Shown: piece by piece, positions 1 through 11,927 of the stretch
Layout of the letters: every line of letters starts with the position of its first letter
How positions within the stretch are numbered: position 1 is the first letter of the stretch
From: Flaccisagitta enflata
Lineage: Eukaryota > Chaetognatha > Sagittoidea > Aphragmophora
NCBI GenBank assembly: GCA_965153355.1
Contig: OZ231128.1
Span: 24,800,001-24,864,000, forward strand
DNA length: 64,000 bases
Reading direction: 5' to 3'
Made by a program: the position numbers and the translations under genes
Notes under the pieces: model-generated
The model's database searches: none
What the model saw: only the letters and a program-made list of their open reading frames with translations
Told to the model about the DNA's origin: nothing

Positions 1-50
<50 letters not shown>
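1..50. repeat. (GA)n microsatellite at window edge
   Basis: Uninterrupted GA dinucleotide repeat that runs into the window start, so its true length is unknown. Confidence 0.95.
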
Positions 51-54
<4 letters not shown>

Positions 55-938
55 CATCAGAGAGACAGACAGACAGACAGCCCTCTTGATTCTGGGGCAG
101 CGAGCAGCGCCGCTTGTCGGCAGGGTAAGAAAGATATCGGCAGTTCCCGGAAGAAGAAGATGGAGAAGAAGGGGAAAAGGGGGGAAAAGGAAGAAGAAGA
201 GGAAGATGACGAGGAAGATGACGAAGGCAAGACGAACACATAGACGTAATAAAGGGAGAAATAATGGTTGAAGTCAGTTTTAGGATGATTCGCATATTGC
301 AGTTTTAAGATTATTGCTTCTTTTCAATGTCGCTGATTTGATTTACAGTCAACATGAATTGGAATCATATCTTGAACTTAATCAGATATATTGTAAAATA
401 GAGGGAGGAATTCTCATGAACATTGATTAGTTGTCAACGTCGTTCTGCGTTTTATGTTGCACCCCGCATCAGATTTGCACTAATGATCAAGTCTTTGAAA
501 ACAAATGTGCAGTTAGAAATGCTCTTCTCTTACGCATTACACTTTCCAGTCCGCTGCGGCCGGAAACCGGAGAATCACCGGACTTCCGTCTAGTTGTGAA
601 TTTGTTCACTGCTTAGTAACTTCTATGGGCGTACTGAGCGCGGTGAGAACAGCACGGAGGGCCTCATGCCGCCATAGACTTACAGAGTGCGATGAGAGGG
701 GCCTTCACTTTTCTGATCGGCAGCGTTACAGCCTGCAGAAAAGAATTTTGCTTCTCGGCAGAAAAGACGAATCAAGAGGCCTGCAGACAGACAGACTGAA
801 TGACTGATTGACAGACAGACCGATAGAAAAAGTAGATGTAAAAGAGAATAATGTTGCTAAAGAAAAGGGGCAATGATAATCTGACTTTTCTGTACTCCCT
901 CTAGGCTCTAAACTCCTGGCACAATCATGGGCTTCTTA
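51..938. other. No gene recognised
   Basis: Positions 60-250 are purine-rich (GAA/GGA). The rest is mixed sequence with no splice-linked coding signal and no protein family that I recognise. Confidence 0.6.
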
Positions 939-1186
939 GGATGCGTTCCTAGTCACAGACAATCGCGTTTTTAACGGGCCACTCGGTCGCTCGCTATATT
1001 CGTTTGCTCGAACCGCTCACTCCGCTCACTCCCTTAACAGTGCTCAGCTTTGCTCGCTCACTCCATTTACGGGCTTGCTCACTCACTTTGATTACTCCCT
1101 TGTGGGACAGAAATTCTTAAATATGTGTTCATGCTGTAAACTCGTTCAAAGGGCACAAACGATCTTTCATATTCACTGGAAACAAA
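939..1186 (-). mobile_element. Decayed copy of the GGGCGTGTTT MITE family
   Basis: Inverted relative to the copies at 22784-23044 and 50629-50897. It shares the terminal block (TCACAGACAATCGCG), the AACGGGCC block, the reiterated CTCACTCGCT-type middle and the far end TTCACTGGAAAC. The outer termini are mutated here (GGATGCGTTCC instead of GGGCGCGTTTC), so it is an older copy. It lies in no recognised gene. Confidence 0.7.
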
Positions 1187-1330
1187 TCCATTTCACATTT
1201 CACAAGCTGAAGAGTTGACAGAAAAGGTCACGAACTCTTTTTTTTTTTTTTTTTTTCCTTTTTGCCTTATTTATTGATTTCTGCTTCGTCTGCGAATAGC
1301 CATAGCTAAGCCTAAGGACCATGACGACCG

Positions 1331-1332
<2 letters not shown>

Positions 1333-1427
<95 letters not shown>
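1333..1427. repeat. (TG)n microsatellite
   Basis: About 47 uninterrupted TG units. It is preceded by a poly-T run at 1239-1258. Confidence 0.97.
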
Positions 1428-1429
<2 letters not shown>

Positions 1430-1495
1430 CTTTCTTCTTCTTCTTTTTTTTTCGGAAAATGAAATATTTTGAAGACTTTTTTGTACCTATCATGT

Positions 1496-1623
1496 ATTTT
1501 TAGGTGCGACAAAGCACCTCTATAACTGGCTGTGTCCGTCGGTCGGTCTGTTGGTCTGTCCGTCTGTAACGCATTCGTTCGACAATCCACACGTCGCACC
1601 TATTGGCCTACTTGGCCTTGTTC
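1496..1623 (-). mobile_element. HINE-like short dispersed element, copy 1
   Basis: One end is GGCCTTGTT, the reverse complement of AACAAGGCC. The other end is a short hairpin (GGTGC...GCACC) followed by CTAAAAA when read on the minus strand. Between them is a tetranucleotide core of GTCG/GTCC type. The same layout recurs through the window with two end variants; this copy is of the AAGTAGGCCAATA type, like 12127 and 35404. Confidence 0.75.
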
Positions 1624-2121
1624 CTTTATTTTTCAACACGTCAGACTACGAGCACCTGCCACATAAAAATACATAAAATACAAAAACAGTTAAAACGGCA
1701 CAGAAAAAGGCTCAGCCCACATCTGGGGCTGGTTCAGCGCTGTCAGGGCGCACAGACTTTAGACTCTAAAACGCTAAAATCCGTCACATTCACGTCAAGC
1801 ACACAGACTAAAAAAAGCCGGTTAGCCACATTTTGAAAAATGACGTCCAGCGGATGTAATGTCTTAATTCCTGCAGCTGGTGCCGACTCAGCCAGTTGCG
1901 AGTCCTGCAAGTTAGCCAATCTACAAAACTCTCGCGCATTCACATAGAAAATGATGTCCATGTCCGGCGGAAGCTTAATGGGGTGCCGAAGTCTTACTCG
2001 ATGGTACAAGAAACTCTTCGGCCTTCTGGTGTGAATCGAATTCGAAAGAGAAAATGGGGCTGACGCGATGGGAGACCGGGCAAAGGCCAGAGGGCGCGAA
2101 GAGAGGAGTGAAGACGTTTGT
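1624..2121. other. No gene recognised
   Basis: Mixed sequence. Short open frames are present on both strands, but no domain or splice pattern supports any of them. Confidence 0.5.
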
Positions 2122-2420
2122 GGTGAGGGGGTGGTGGAGGGTTAGGGTGGTGAGGTCAGATGGTTAAGGGTGGTTAGTCAGGCTAAGTCTATGGTGAGGG
2201 GGTGGTAGAGGGTAAGGGTGGTGAGGTCATTTGGTTCTGGGTGATTATTTTAGCTAAGTTTGTGGTAAAGGGTGATAGTGGGTTAGGGTGGTGCGGTCTA
2301 ATAGTTCTGGGTGGTTATTCTGGCTAAGTCCATGGTGAGGGGCTGGTAGAGGGTTTAGGTGGTGCGGGTTAGGGTGGGGCAGTCGGGTGGTTCACTCGTC
2401 GGGGTGGACATTCTAGCTCA
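2122..2420. repeat. Imperfect ~71-bp tandem repeat, about 4 copies
   Basis: Copies begin near 2122, 2193, 2264 and 2334 with GGTGAGGGGGTGGTAGAGGG or a close variant. Each continues through GGTGGTGAGGTC and GGCTAAGTC-like blocks. They are well diverged, so the array is old. Confidence 0.75.
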
Positions 2421-2942
2421 CTATGAGGCAAGGGGCAAAATAGTTTAGGTTAAAATGGTCCTGAAGGTAGGACACAGGATGATGGGGAGATAGGAAGATG
2501 TGATGTTTTGTAGGGAGATGTAGGAATGTTTTTGTTTTTTTTTTACACCTTTAATTATTAGGAAGAAAATGGCCAGAAAAATGTATGGGGGCAGCAAAGG
2601 AGAGGAGTTTATGTATGGGTGCAAATGGTAAGGTTGCAGCCAGCTGGCAGATGTCTAATGGGTTTGAATCGGGCCCCTTCGGAGGCCAAAGGGCAGACGA
2701 ATGAAAAGGAAAGTAGGGTGCAAATGGTGAGCGTGTAGGTCAGGGATGGGTCTAGTAGCAAATGAATGAAATGGTTGGACGGAGAACTTTTTGAGCGCGG
2801 ATTTTCAATTTCGCCGGTGAAATTTGAGGTTGATTGGAATTGGTGAAAAGCGGAGGTTCGGGGAAGCTCATTCTATCCCGGGGCAGTGAAGAGAGAAGGA
2901 AAGTGGATATAGAACAAACTCTGCGGAAGCCCTAGGGGCCGT

Positions 2943-3295
2943 GGAAGTGGATGTGGGGCAAGAGCATACAAGTTGCCCATGGGCCAAGGAAGTGGATATG
3001 TGGCAAGAGCATACAAGTTGCCCATGGGGCTGAGGAAGTGGATATGGGGCAAGAGCATACAAGTTGCCCGTGGGGCCGAGGAAGTGGATATGGGGCAAGA
3101 GCATACAAGTTGCCCGTGGGGCTGAGGAAGTGGATATGGGGCAAGAGCATACAAGTTGCCCATGGGGCTGAGGAAGTGGATATGGGGCAAGAGCATACAA
3201 GTTGCCCATGGGGCTGAGGAAGTGGATATGGGGCAAGAGCATACAAGTTGCCCGTGGGGCCGAGGAAGTGGATATGGGGCAAGAGCATACAATGA
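2943..3295. repeat. 46-bp minisatellite, about 7.5 copies
   Basis: The unit begins GAAGTGGATATGGGGCAAGA and ends with CCCATGGGGCTGAG or CCCGTGGGGCCGAG. Copies are nearly identical. 46 is not a multiple of three, so a reading frame through the array changes phase each unit. Long open frames across it are a by-product and are not evidence of a gene. Confidence 0.95.
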
Positions 3296-3299
3296 GCCC

Positions 3300-4220
3300 G
3301 GGGGTCGTGAAAACTTGCAGGGCCAAGCCAAAGGTATGGTGATTGGCAAGGTCACAAGTCGCCGAGAAATGGGGAGGCAGAGATGGGGGGGGGGAGCGAG
3401 GGAGGAGGGGAATACTAAAGGTAAGAATGAAAGTAAAAGAAAACCCGTGGGATCGATAAAGAAAAAAATACTCTTGGGAAGACGTAAAGCAGAACTCTCG
3501 ATGTTGAGTTCAAATTTCGCGGAAAAGGTTGAAGCGTGAAAGTGTGAAGAGGAACGACTTCTGCGTCTATCGCACCGGACTCAGGTCAAAAGGGCCGAAG
3601 GTGAGAGGTGGGTTTGAACACTGCGGTGAAGGGGAATGGGGGTTGGAAACAGTACCGGGGTCAAAAGGGCTGAATTAGAATCATTGGAGAGTGAGATGAA
3701 AAAAATATCAACACTCGGCTGAGGCCAAACGGGGCGAGGGACTAACGGTAGTGTTAAAAAAGTCATGATGGTAATGGTTTATTCAAATATCGTCGTCGAA
3801 ACGTGGATAATGAAGAAAAAATGGTAAAAAAAGTACATTGCAATAGAAAGACATTCATCACTACCTAAAACTTTTTTGCGCCGCACTGAAGTGTTACACT
3901 GTGATAAGACTAGAACTTAGTAGGAGGGCCGATGGAGAAATGGGATTTTCAACTGGACTGGGGTTGAAAGGTTCAGAGGAGGAGAGCGAGGGTCAAACGC
4001 CCGGCGTCAGGAGGCCAGGGGCAAAAGTGGGTCAAATAGACGAAAGAGGTCGAATTTAACAACAACACCTACGAGAAACAACAACAACGATGACGAGTAA
4101 CAACAACAACGAACAGTAGCAACAACACGAGCTTCTTTTCTCCCGGGTATTCAACGCTCTTCTAATGAGGAGGGCCAATGTGATGAAAACGCAAGAAGTT
4201 TTCTCAAAGTCTTAAAGTAG
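3300..4220. other. No gene recognised
   Basis: Purine-biased sequence with AAC/ACA trinucleotide runs at about 4058-4125. No coding signal is recognised. Confidence 0.5.
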
Positions 4221-4225
4221 GTTTG

Positions 4226-4235
4226 GCAAGAATGA

Positions 4236-4278
<43 letters not shown>

Positions 4279-4324
4279 CGTGCGTGCGTGCGTGTGTGTG
4301 TGTTTGGGTGTGTGTATGTGTGTG
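4226..4324. repeat. Compound (TG)n / (TGCG)n microsatellite
   Basis: TG repeats interrupted by GCGTGCGTGCG and TTGGG variants. Confidence 0.9.
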
Positions 4325-4430
4325 AAAATTATAGTAATTTTGTGCGTTCTAGTGAACATTTAAGACTATTCAAATTCAACATTCAATTTTCTTTTCTCTT
4401 TAGAATGGTAACTTAAATTTTAAGTTTTTA

Positions 4431-4617
4431 GTTGCGTGCACGCGACTCTACAACCTGATTTGTCCGTCGGTTGGTCGGTCGGTTGGTTGGTCACACTTTA
4501 CTTTTTTTATGATTCTATTTCTTTGACCTCACTGCTCCTGCCCAAATGATCTGGTGACCTCAAATATGGCCCCTGCCCACCCGCACGCGACTTCGGTAGC
4601 CGTGTATCCGGCCTTGT
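4431..4617 (-). mobile_element. HINE-like short dispersed element, copy 2
   Basis: Read on the minus strand it begins AACAAGGCCGGATACACGGC and has a G-rich stretch matching the Cys-less CGCGnGGGTGGGCAGGGG block. It then has a GACC/GACG core and ends in the hairpin GTCGCGTGCACGCAAC followed by TAAAA. It is one of the more complete copies. Confidence 0.8.
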
Positions 4618-4799
4618 TTATGTATTTATCCACAGAGTGAGAATGAACAGAGGGGGATGGGTAAAGGGTTAGGGAATGGGGATGATGCACAGAATTCACA
4701 GAAAAAATCGGAACAATATCTGGGTCCGCGACGGAGGGGCGTTAAAGATCTCCAATTCCATAAGATCGCTATGACCAAAAAGATCACTAACCCTGTAAG

Positions 4800-6090
4800 T
4801 TCGCTTAAACTAAAAGTCTTTACATTTAGAGCCTCCATATAAAGTTTCATGCAAATCCGTTAAAAAATGGCAAAGTTATGCACGTTTTTTACTTTTAGGC
4901 TAGTAGGGTGGTTGGGTAGTAAGCTGGTTTGAATAAATAGGGTGCATATGTTGAGTTTTTCTAATGAGAGACTCCATACCAAATTTCAACCAAATTGGTT
5001 GAAAAAGATCCAATTTATGCAAGTTTTTCGCTTTTAGGCCAGTAAGCTGGTTGGGTGGTAGGTCGGTTAGCATGCTAAAACAAATAAATCACATACATGT
5101 GTTGAGTCCTTCCATTTAGAGACTCTATACCAAATTTCAACCAAATTGGTTGAAAAACACCAAAGATATGCACATTTTTCACTTTTAGGCTGATAGGCTG
5201 GTTGGGTGGTAGGCTGGTTTGACAGGATAAATAGGTGCATATGTTGAGTTCTTCAATCTAGAGACTCTATACCAAGTTTCAACCAAATTAGTTGAAAATG
5301 ACAAAGTTATGTTTTTCACTTTTGGCTGGTAGGCTGGTGGGTGGTAGGTCAGTTTGGCATGAAGTATGCTCAAATGCATATAAATCAAGCATACATATGT
5401 TGAGTCCTTCCATTTAGAGACTCCATACCAAATTTCAACCAAATTGGTTGAAAAATACCATAGTTATGCACGTTTTTCACTTTTAGGCCGGTAAGCTGGT
5501 TGGTTGGTAGGTCGGTTTGACCGGTTAGCGTGCTCAAAAACAAATAAATCACATACATGTGTTGTGTCCTTCCATTTAGAGACTCCATACCAAATTTCAA
5601 CTAAATTGGTTGAAAAACGCCAAAGATATGCACATTTTTCACTTTTAGGCTGGTAGGCTGGTTGGGAGGTAGGCTGGTTTGACAGGATACATAGTGGGCA
5701 TATGTTGAGTTCTTCTATTTAGAGACTCCTTACCAAGTTTCCACCAAATTAGCTGAACAATGACAAAGTTATGCAAGTTTTTCACTTTTTGGTCGGTAGG
5801 CTGGTTGGGTGGTAGGTCAGTTTGGCCGGTTAGCATGCTCAAATGCATATAAATCACATACATATGTTGAGTCCTTCCATTTAGAGACTCCATACCAAAT
5901 TTCAACCAAATTGGTTGAAAAATGCCAAAGTTATGCACGTTTTTCACTTTTAGGCCGGTAGGCTGGTTGGGCCGGTTGGGTTGGTCGGATCACAAAAATC
6001 GGATAGGATGTAAAGCGCCTTACCCTAGTACAACTTCCCACCAAATATGAACCAAATCGGTCAAAGCATAAAAAAGTTATCCATTTTTTA
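4800..6090. repeat. ~150-bp tandem satellite, about 9 copies
   Basis: Each unit contains GAGACTCCATACCAAATTTC, then a CAACCAAATTGGTTGAAAAA palindrome-like block, AAAGTTATGCACGTTTTTCA and GGTAGGCTGGTTGGGTGGTA. Units start near 4820, 4965, 5115, 5260, 5415, 5578, 5722, 5885 and 6035. Copies differ by substitutions and small indels. Several copies keep short open frames on the minus strand, but the frame shifts between copies and nothing suggests a protein. Confidence 0.9.
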
Positions 6091-6099
6091 AAATCCCTA

Positions 6100-6101
6100 A
6101 C

Positions 6102-6140
<39 letters not shown>
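6100..6140. repeat. (ACG)n microsatellite
   Basis: About 13 ACG units, ending the satellite block on its right side. Confidence 0.9.
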
Positions 6141-6363
6141 ACCCACCCGCCTTGAATTATAGTCCGCGTCGGAATGATATTCCGTCGCGGACAAAAAATC
6201 AAGTGGCTAGAAAAGAGAAAATGGGAGAAAAAAAAAGAAGAAGAAAAAATGGGTCAAATTCGGTTTTGTGCGTCTTGAGGGATTTGGAAATAAAGAGGCT
6301 CGCCAGTCAAAGATGTCAGCCCAGAAGGAACCCGATGCCCACCAGGCGTACAATCAGACAGCA

Positions 6364-6932
6364 AAGAAGAAGAAGAAGACCAAGAAGGTGAAGAAGAAGA
6401 AGAAGAAGAACAAGAAGAACAAGAAGAACAAGAAGAACAAGAAGAACAAGAATAACAAGAAGAACAAGAAGGTGGAAAGAAGAAGAAGAAGAAGAAGAAG
6501 AAGAAGAAGAAGAAGAAGAAGAAGAAGAAGAAGAAGAAGAAGAAGAAGAAGAAGAAGAAGAAGAAGAAGAAGAAGAAGAAGAAGAAAAAGGAGAAGAAGA
6601 AGAAGAAGAAGAAGAAGAAGAAGAAGAAGAAGAAGAAGAAGAAGAAGAAGAAGAAGAAGAAGAAGAAGAAGAAGAAGAAAAAGAAGAAGAAAAGGAAGAA
6701 GAAAAAGAAAAAGAAAAAGAAAAAGAAAAAGAAAAAGAAAAAGAAAAAGAAAAAGAGAAAGAAGAAGAAGAAGAAGAAGAAGAAGAAGAAGAAGAAGAAG
6801 AAGAAGAAGAAGAAGAAGAAGAAGACAAATAAGATGAGGAAGGAGAAGATAAAGAAAAAGAAAAAGAAAAAGAAAAAGAAAAAGAAAAAGAAAAAGAAAA
6901 AGAAAAAGAAAAAGAAAAAGAAAAAAGAAAAA
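6364..6932. repeat. (AAG)n and (GAAAAA)n array
   Basis: Long AAG trinucleotide blocks, with AACAAG variants at 6400-6470 and GAAAAA hexanucleotide blocks at 6700-6760 and 6850-6925. Strand-asymmetric purine tract of almost 570 bp. The open frames here encode only poly-Lys/Arg, or poly-Ser/Phe on the other strand. They are simple-sequence artefacts. Confidence 0.97.
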
Positions 6933-6970
6933 GAATGAAAGAACCAACGGAGGAACCATCGGTCACTCCG

Positions 6971-7086
<116 letters not shown>

Positions 7087-7189
7087 AGCCGCTCGCTGTA
7101 GTGATAAGGAATGGAGGTCAGACCGGGGTCATATTGATGGCACTGGGAGCCAGAATGAGGTGAAAGGAGTAGTAGTGGATTTGGGTGTG

Positions 7190-7610
7190 GTTGACCGTGT
7201 AAAGTTGGTGTAGACTATAGAGAATGAAGGATGGGCTGTTTTGTAGGCTAGTGGTGGAGTAGGACGGAGTAGATCTGAGTAAAAATTGGGTGGGGTTGAC
7301 TCGGTGAAGTTTGTGTAATGAATGTAGGATGGGCTGGAGTGTTGGCTGGTTGTGAAGTAGGATGGAGTGGGTCTGAGTAAAACTTTGGTGGGGCTGACTC
7401 CGTGAAGTTGGTGTAAACTGTAGAGAATGCAGGTTGGGCTGTTGTGTTGGCTTGTGGTGGAGTAGGACGGAGTGGATCCGAGTAAAAATTGGGTGGGGTT
7501 GACTGTGTGAAGTTGGTGTAAGGAATGGAGGATGGGCTGTGGTGTAGACTAGTAGTGGAGTAGGAAGGAATGGATCGGAGTGAATATTAGGTGGGGTTGC
7601 AGGAAAGGAA
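7190..7610. repeat. Imperfect ~105-115-bp tandem repeat, about 4 copies
   Basis: Each copy carries GGATGGGCTG, GTGGAGTAGGACGGAGT, GAGTAAAAATTGGGTGGGGT and GTGAAGTTGGTGTAA blocks. Diverged and not coding. Confidence 0.75.
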
Positions 7611-8226
7611 ACGGAGCAATCTTATGGTCCAGTACTGCAGGCCATGCTTTATGTGACCCTCTGTTGGTATCGTAAAACCCAACCATGCAGTATAATATAT
7701 AATATAATATAATATATAGCAACCAACACAGACCCCTAAGGGGTCCAAACAAATGGTTGCTATTAGTACAAAAACCTTAAACGTATGAATCTGAGATATT
7801 TTGCTCGCCTATCATCGTTGAAAAGAAAAGAGTATTTAGGTGCCATTATGTCAAAGCCGACTGACCGATCCAAATTCCTGCAAAATTGTACTTGTAAGTT
7901 GTAAGCGGAAAAGAAAAGAGAGAAAAAAATAGTCAGATAGTCAAAAAGTGACCAGAGCAATAGATGGAAGGGGTCAGCCGTCACGTCTTGCGTGAAAGGT
8001 CACTGCAAAGATGTCACAATTTCTGGCAGAGATGAATTCCTTTTTCACTGACCCAGTAGTATCCAGAATAATGCTACAGTTGAACTTAATCATGGTGCAA
8101 TATGCACTTGATAGGCCAATATGTACAGTTATCTAGAGTCTAGAACCGTGACTAGGGGTATAAGGGGAATTGTATGGTATCAACTTCCTCAAATCTAGAC
8201 CTGGGAATAATTCAACAAGAGATTAA
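7611..8226. other. No gene recognised
   Basis: Unique-looking sequence with a short (ATATA) run near 7690. No domain is recognised. Confidence 0.5.
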
Positions 8227-8754
8227 CAGTCAGCAGACAAAACACAATAGGTATATATATCACTCGGTTGGTTTTGATCCAACCCACTGATGTTAAACAG
8301 AATGCTGTAAACAACAACTGGTTGTTGAAATTACAGCCGGCTGTTAAGTTACACAGTTGGCAAAAATCCAACTTTCACCAAATAGAATGAGACCTGCAGA
8401 TTCATAATCCTGATGAAATTCTAAGAAGTTTGATATGTCACAACATATACTTTTACATAAAAATAAAAATAAATTATCATTGTTTAATTTAATTATAACG
8501 CAATGTTAAGAAAAATATTTTTTACAAAAAGTGTTAAGTGTGACATATCAAACTTCTCAGAATTTCACCAGGAGTATGAATCTGCAAGTCTTATTCTATT
8601 TTGGAAAAATTGGATTTTTTTCAACTTTGTAACTTAACAGCCGGCTGTAATTTCAACAACCAGTTGTTGTTTACAGCATTCTGTTTAACATCAGTGAGTT
8701 GGATCAAAACCAACCGAGTGATATATATACCTATTGTGTTTTGTCCGCTGACTG
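8227..8754. mobile_element. Palindromic MITE (528 bp), TTAA or TA target
   Basis: The two ends are inverted copies over more than 130 bp. The left end is CAGTCAGCAGACAAAACACA and the right end is its near reverse complement ending GTCCGCTGACTG. Both are flanked by TTAA, so the target duplication is either TTAA (piggyBac-like) or TA (Tc1/mariner-like). The interior contains further mirrored blocks such as AACAACCAGTTGTTG and no coding capacity. Confidence 0.85.
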
Positions 8755-9010
8755 TTAATACCCAAATCACGTCTAAGAGCGTCCTTGATCGCCTGAAGAA
8801 CATTTGTTTTTACGCAAGGATGTGAATGTAGCATTTAGTTTCACCGTATACCGCGAAGGATACCGCAATAAATTCTATGCACTAGTCTCTGGTCACTGCG
8901 CTACTCTCTAATTACCAGTAAAGGCGGCTCTCGCCGACCGGAAAAAAATCGTAAGATTGTTTCTGTTTTTTTTTTTCAGTTTCTTTTTTCTCCTCATTGC
9001 ATTCACGCGC
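8755..9010. other. No gene recognised
   Basis: Spacer between a MITE and the following microsatellites. Confidence 0.5.
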
Positions 9011-9014
9011 CTCT

Positions 9015-9087
<73 letters not shown>

Positions 9088-9101
9088 TGTCTGTCTGTCC
9101 A

Positions 9102-9173
<72 letters not shown>

Positions 9174-9735
9174 GTGTCTTTTTTATCTTTTCCCCCTCCC
9201 TCCCTCTCCTTCTCTCTCCCTCGCTCTCCCTCTTCTCCTTCTCTCTCCCTCTCCCTCCTTCTCTCTCTCCTTCTCTCTCCCTCTTGCTCCCCCTCTCTCC
9301 CTCCCTCTCTCCTTCCTTCTCTCCCTCCTTCCCTCCCTCCCTCTCTTCCCTCCTTTCTCCCCCTCTCCCTCCCTCTCTCCCTCCTCTCTCCCTCTCCACC
9401 TCCCTCTCTCCCTCCCTCCATCCTTCTCTCCCTCCCTCTCTTCCTTCCAGTCTCCCTCCCACTCGCTCTCCCTCCATCTTACATTCCCTCCTACCCCTCT
9501 CCCTCCCCCTCCCTCCCTCCCTCCTTCTCTACCTCTCCCTCTCTACCTCTCCCTACCTCCCTTTCTCTCCCACCCTCCTCCCTCCCAATCTCCCTCCCTC
9601 CCTTTCCCACCTCCTTATCCTCTCTCTCTACCCTCTCTCTCTCCACCCTCCCTCCTTCCCCATCTCCCTCCCTCCCTCTCCCTACCTCCTGTACCTCCCT
9701 CCCTCCATCTCCCTCCCTCCATCTCCCTCCCTCTG
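9011..9735. repeat. Compound (TG)n, (CT)n and CCCT-rich polypyrimidine tract
   Basis: (TG)n at 9014-9086, (CT)n at 9103-9168, then about 550 bp of degenerate CCCT/CTCC repeats. More than 600 bp are almost purine-free on the plus strand. Long open frames of Ser/Leu/Pro in all three plus frames are artefacts. Confidence 0.95.
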
Positions 9736-9839
9736 TCCTCTGCTAAACTCATTTTTGTTGTTACATAGGGCCCAAAATTGAGATCGATGAAAAATATCGA
9801 TCTTTGAAAAATTCGCGGAAAATGTGAAAAAATAAAAAA

Positions 9840-10140
9840 AGATTAAAAAATTCATAGCGCCTAAAGTATTGGTCCGACAGTGCCCTGCTTTTTTCCAGAA
9901 GGTGTAAAAAAGTGCCCTCTTCCACCCTGTACCAATTTCAACCCCAGCCTCGGGCGAGCCTAGTTCTGACTCAACTTCCTCAAATTGTCCCAAGCGAAAA
10001 AGGGAAACATTAATTCCTAACCCGGAACTCAAAAAATCGAAAAACGTTTTTCGATTTTTTTCCCAATGATACCCTGAGTGATGAATAATTGATAACCTTA
10101 ATAGTTGCAAAAGCGTTACATGGTCAGCGGTACCCGATGC
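9840..10140. repeat. Dispersed block upstream of foldback elements
   Basis: The segment with TGCCCTGCTTTTTTCCAGAA and the CCTGTACCAATTTCAACCC block is matched in altered form at 31228-31312. TGGTCAGCGGTACCC at about 10120 recurs at about 12458 and, altered, at about 52611. Each time it lies shortly before a foldback element. It is probably an outer part of the same transposon family, or a common companion. Confidence 0.5.
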
Positions 10141-10176
10141 CCCTATGTTAGTTTATTTTGTTATTAGATGATGAGT

Positions 10177-10974
10177 GGGGCAGCGGCCCCGGAGGGGCCG
10201 ATGACCTATGATTCCATGCTGGACAATTGCTGGGTCTTTAATACCTAATTTTGGGTCTAAATAGCCTGATTTGAGGTCTTAGTTGCCTGATTTAAGGTCT
10301 AAGATGCTTGATTTGAATTCTGAGAGGTTTCAGAAGCTTGTTTTGGAGCTTAGAGGCCTGGTCTTGGGTCTAATTCAGGGTCGGAGGCCTGTTTGTAGGC
10401 TGGGAAGGGCTGATGTGGGTCTGATAGGCCTAGTTTGAGGTCTCAAAGATCTGATTTTGGGTTTGAAAGGCCAGATTTGGATCTGAGAGAACTGAATTAA
10501 GTACTGAAATGCCTGAATTAGGGTCTGAGAGGCCTGATTTGAGGTCTGGATGGCCTGATCAGAGGCTCAAAAGGCCTGATAAGGGGTCTGTCAAGGCCTG
10601 ATTTTAGATCTGAAAGGCCTGATTGGGGTTCTTAGAGGCCTGGTTAGGATTCAGGAGGCCTAATTTGAGGTCTGGAAAGCCTGACTTGGGGTCTGACAGG
10701 CCTGATTGAGGCTCTGAGAGGCCTAAATTAAGGTCTGGAAGGCCTGATTTGGGATCTGATAGGCCTGATTGAGGTCCTGAGAGGCCTAGATTAGGGTCTG
10801 GAAGCTCTGATTTGGGATCTGATAGGCCTGATTGGGGGTCTGAAAGGCCTATTTTGAGGCCCAGGAGGTTATTTTCTAGGCTCGGGGGGGGGGAAAGACG
10901 GACGGACGGATGGAAACCGGAAAATTTGCCCTATGTGGAATCATAGGTCATCGACCTCTCCGGGGCCGCTGCCC
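10177..10974. mobile_element. Foldback element 1 with internal minisatellite
   Basis: The terminal inverted repeat is at least 37 bp. The left end starts GGGCAGCGGCCCCGGAGGGG and continues GATGACCTATGATTCCA. The right end is its near reverse complement, ending GGGGCCGCTGCCC at 10974. The interior is a diverged tandem array of about 20-25 bp (AGGCCTGATTTGAGGTCTGA type) from about 10220 to 10890. This is followed by a G-run and a GACG tetranucleotide stretch. No coding capacity. Confidence 0.85.
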
Positions 10975-11500
10975 AAAAACGACCTTTTGAATTCTTAATC
11001 AGTGGGTTGGCCTTATAACCAGCCCCTTCATGACTCCACCCAGTCTCGCTCAACGTAATAATTCATTTCATTTTCATCCATGATCAATCATCCGGTCGTT
11101 TGACCTAAAAAAATGACCGCATAGACTTAGAGAGACTTTGACCCAAAAATGCCCATAGGCCTTGTTCCAAATTCAGAAGTCATTATGGCCAAAGCAATCC
11201 GTATCATCAGGAAATGTTGAGGTATAGGAAGAGAGGGAAGAGAAATGGATGAAAAGAAGGAAAAAAAGAACACGAGAGAAAGAGAGATGAACATGTAAGG
11301 TCACGTAAGACTCAGTACGATGGGAGCAATAAGAGCAGTAGAAAGAGGGCCCTTTATATTCTCACTGTTTAAAGGAAGAACCTAAAGCTTTGGTTTTTCT
11401 GAAAGCTGATGGTCCAAGTTATTGAGTGAACAAAAAATTCCAAACCAAGTGATTCATAATAAAATTGCCAATTGATATCCCTAAATTACATGTGGCGCGA
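10975..11500. other. No gene recognised
   Basis: Unique-looking sequence with an A/G-rich section at 11220-11360. Nothing is recognised. Confidence 0.5.
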
Positions 11501-11504
11501 TAGC

Positions 11505-11592
11505 TCTATTTATAGAATGATGAACTCGAAAAAATTAATTCCTCCCTTCAGTGTCACAGGTTCAAATCCCGAGTGGTGCTGCACTTTTTTTC
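11505..11592 (+). other. Possible tRNA-derived SINE head (weak)
   Basis: Contains a perfect Pol III B-box (GGTTCAAATCC at about 11570) about 60 bp after a GCGATAGCTCTA stretch that resembles an A-box. The acceptor-stem halves do not pair, so it is not a functional tRNA gene. It may equally be chance similarity. Confidence 0.25.
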
Positions 11593-11795
11593 TTTTTGGT
11601 CAACAGTTAGAGCTAGAGGAATAAAACTATATTCACTCAAAGCTCTTGCTCATCAGCTTTCATAAAAACCATAATTGAAGCTACTTCATTAGAATAGTGA
11701 AGCAGGAAATGACCCTCCATCTGAGGTTCTCATTGCTCCTATGGTACTGTAAACGGAAGAAGAAAAGCAACAGTCGAGGAAGATTGGGTTAGGAT

Positions 11796-11927
11796 CAGGG
11801 ATGTGGAAGCGGTTGACCGCTTCTAATTTGGAGGATAGGAAAGATTCTTGTATTTGAAATGTAAATGGAAGCGGAAGCGGAATCGAAATCGAAAGCGGTA
11901 TGAAAATCGACCGCTTCCAAATCCCTA
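11796..11927. mobile_element. hAT-like MITE (132 bp), older copy
   Basis: Ends CAGGGATGTGGAAGCGGT and its mirrored ACCGCTTCCAAATCCCTA-type end. The interior has AAGCGGAAGCGGAA repeats. It matches the better preserved element at 54507-54642. The 8 bp on each side are only partly alike, so the target duplication has decayed. Confidence 0.75.

Noticed and set aside
2868-3355. Protein with CSCPISTSSAP-type repeats on the minus strand
   Set aside because: The 46-bp unit is not a multiple of three, so all three frames show rotated versions of the same repeat. This is typical of a non-coding minisatellite.
11505-11592. Functional tRNA gene
   Set aside because: Only the B-box is convincing. The acceptor stem does not pair and no anticodon arm can be drawn.
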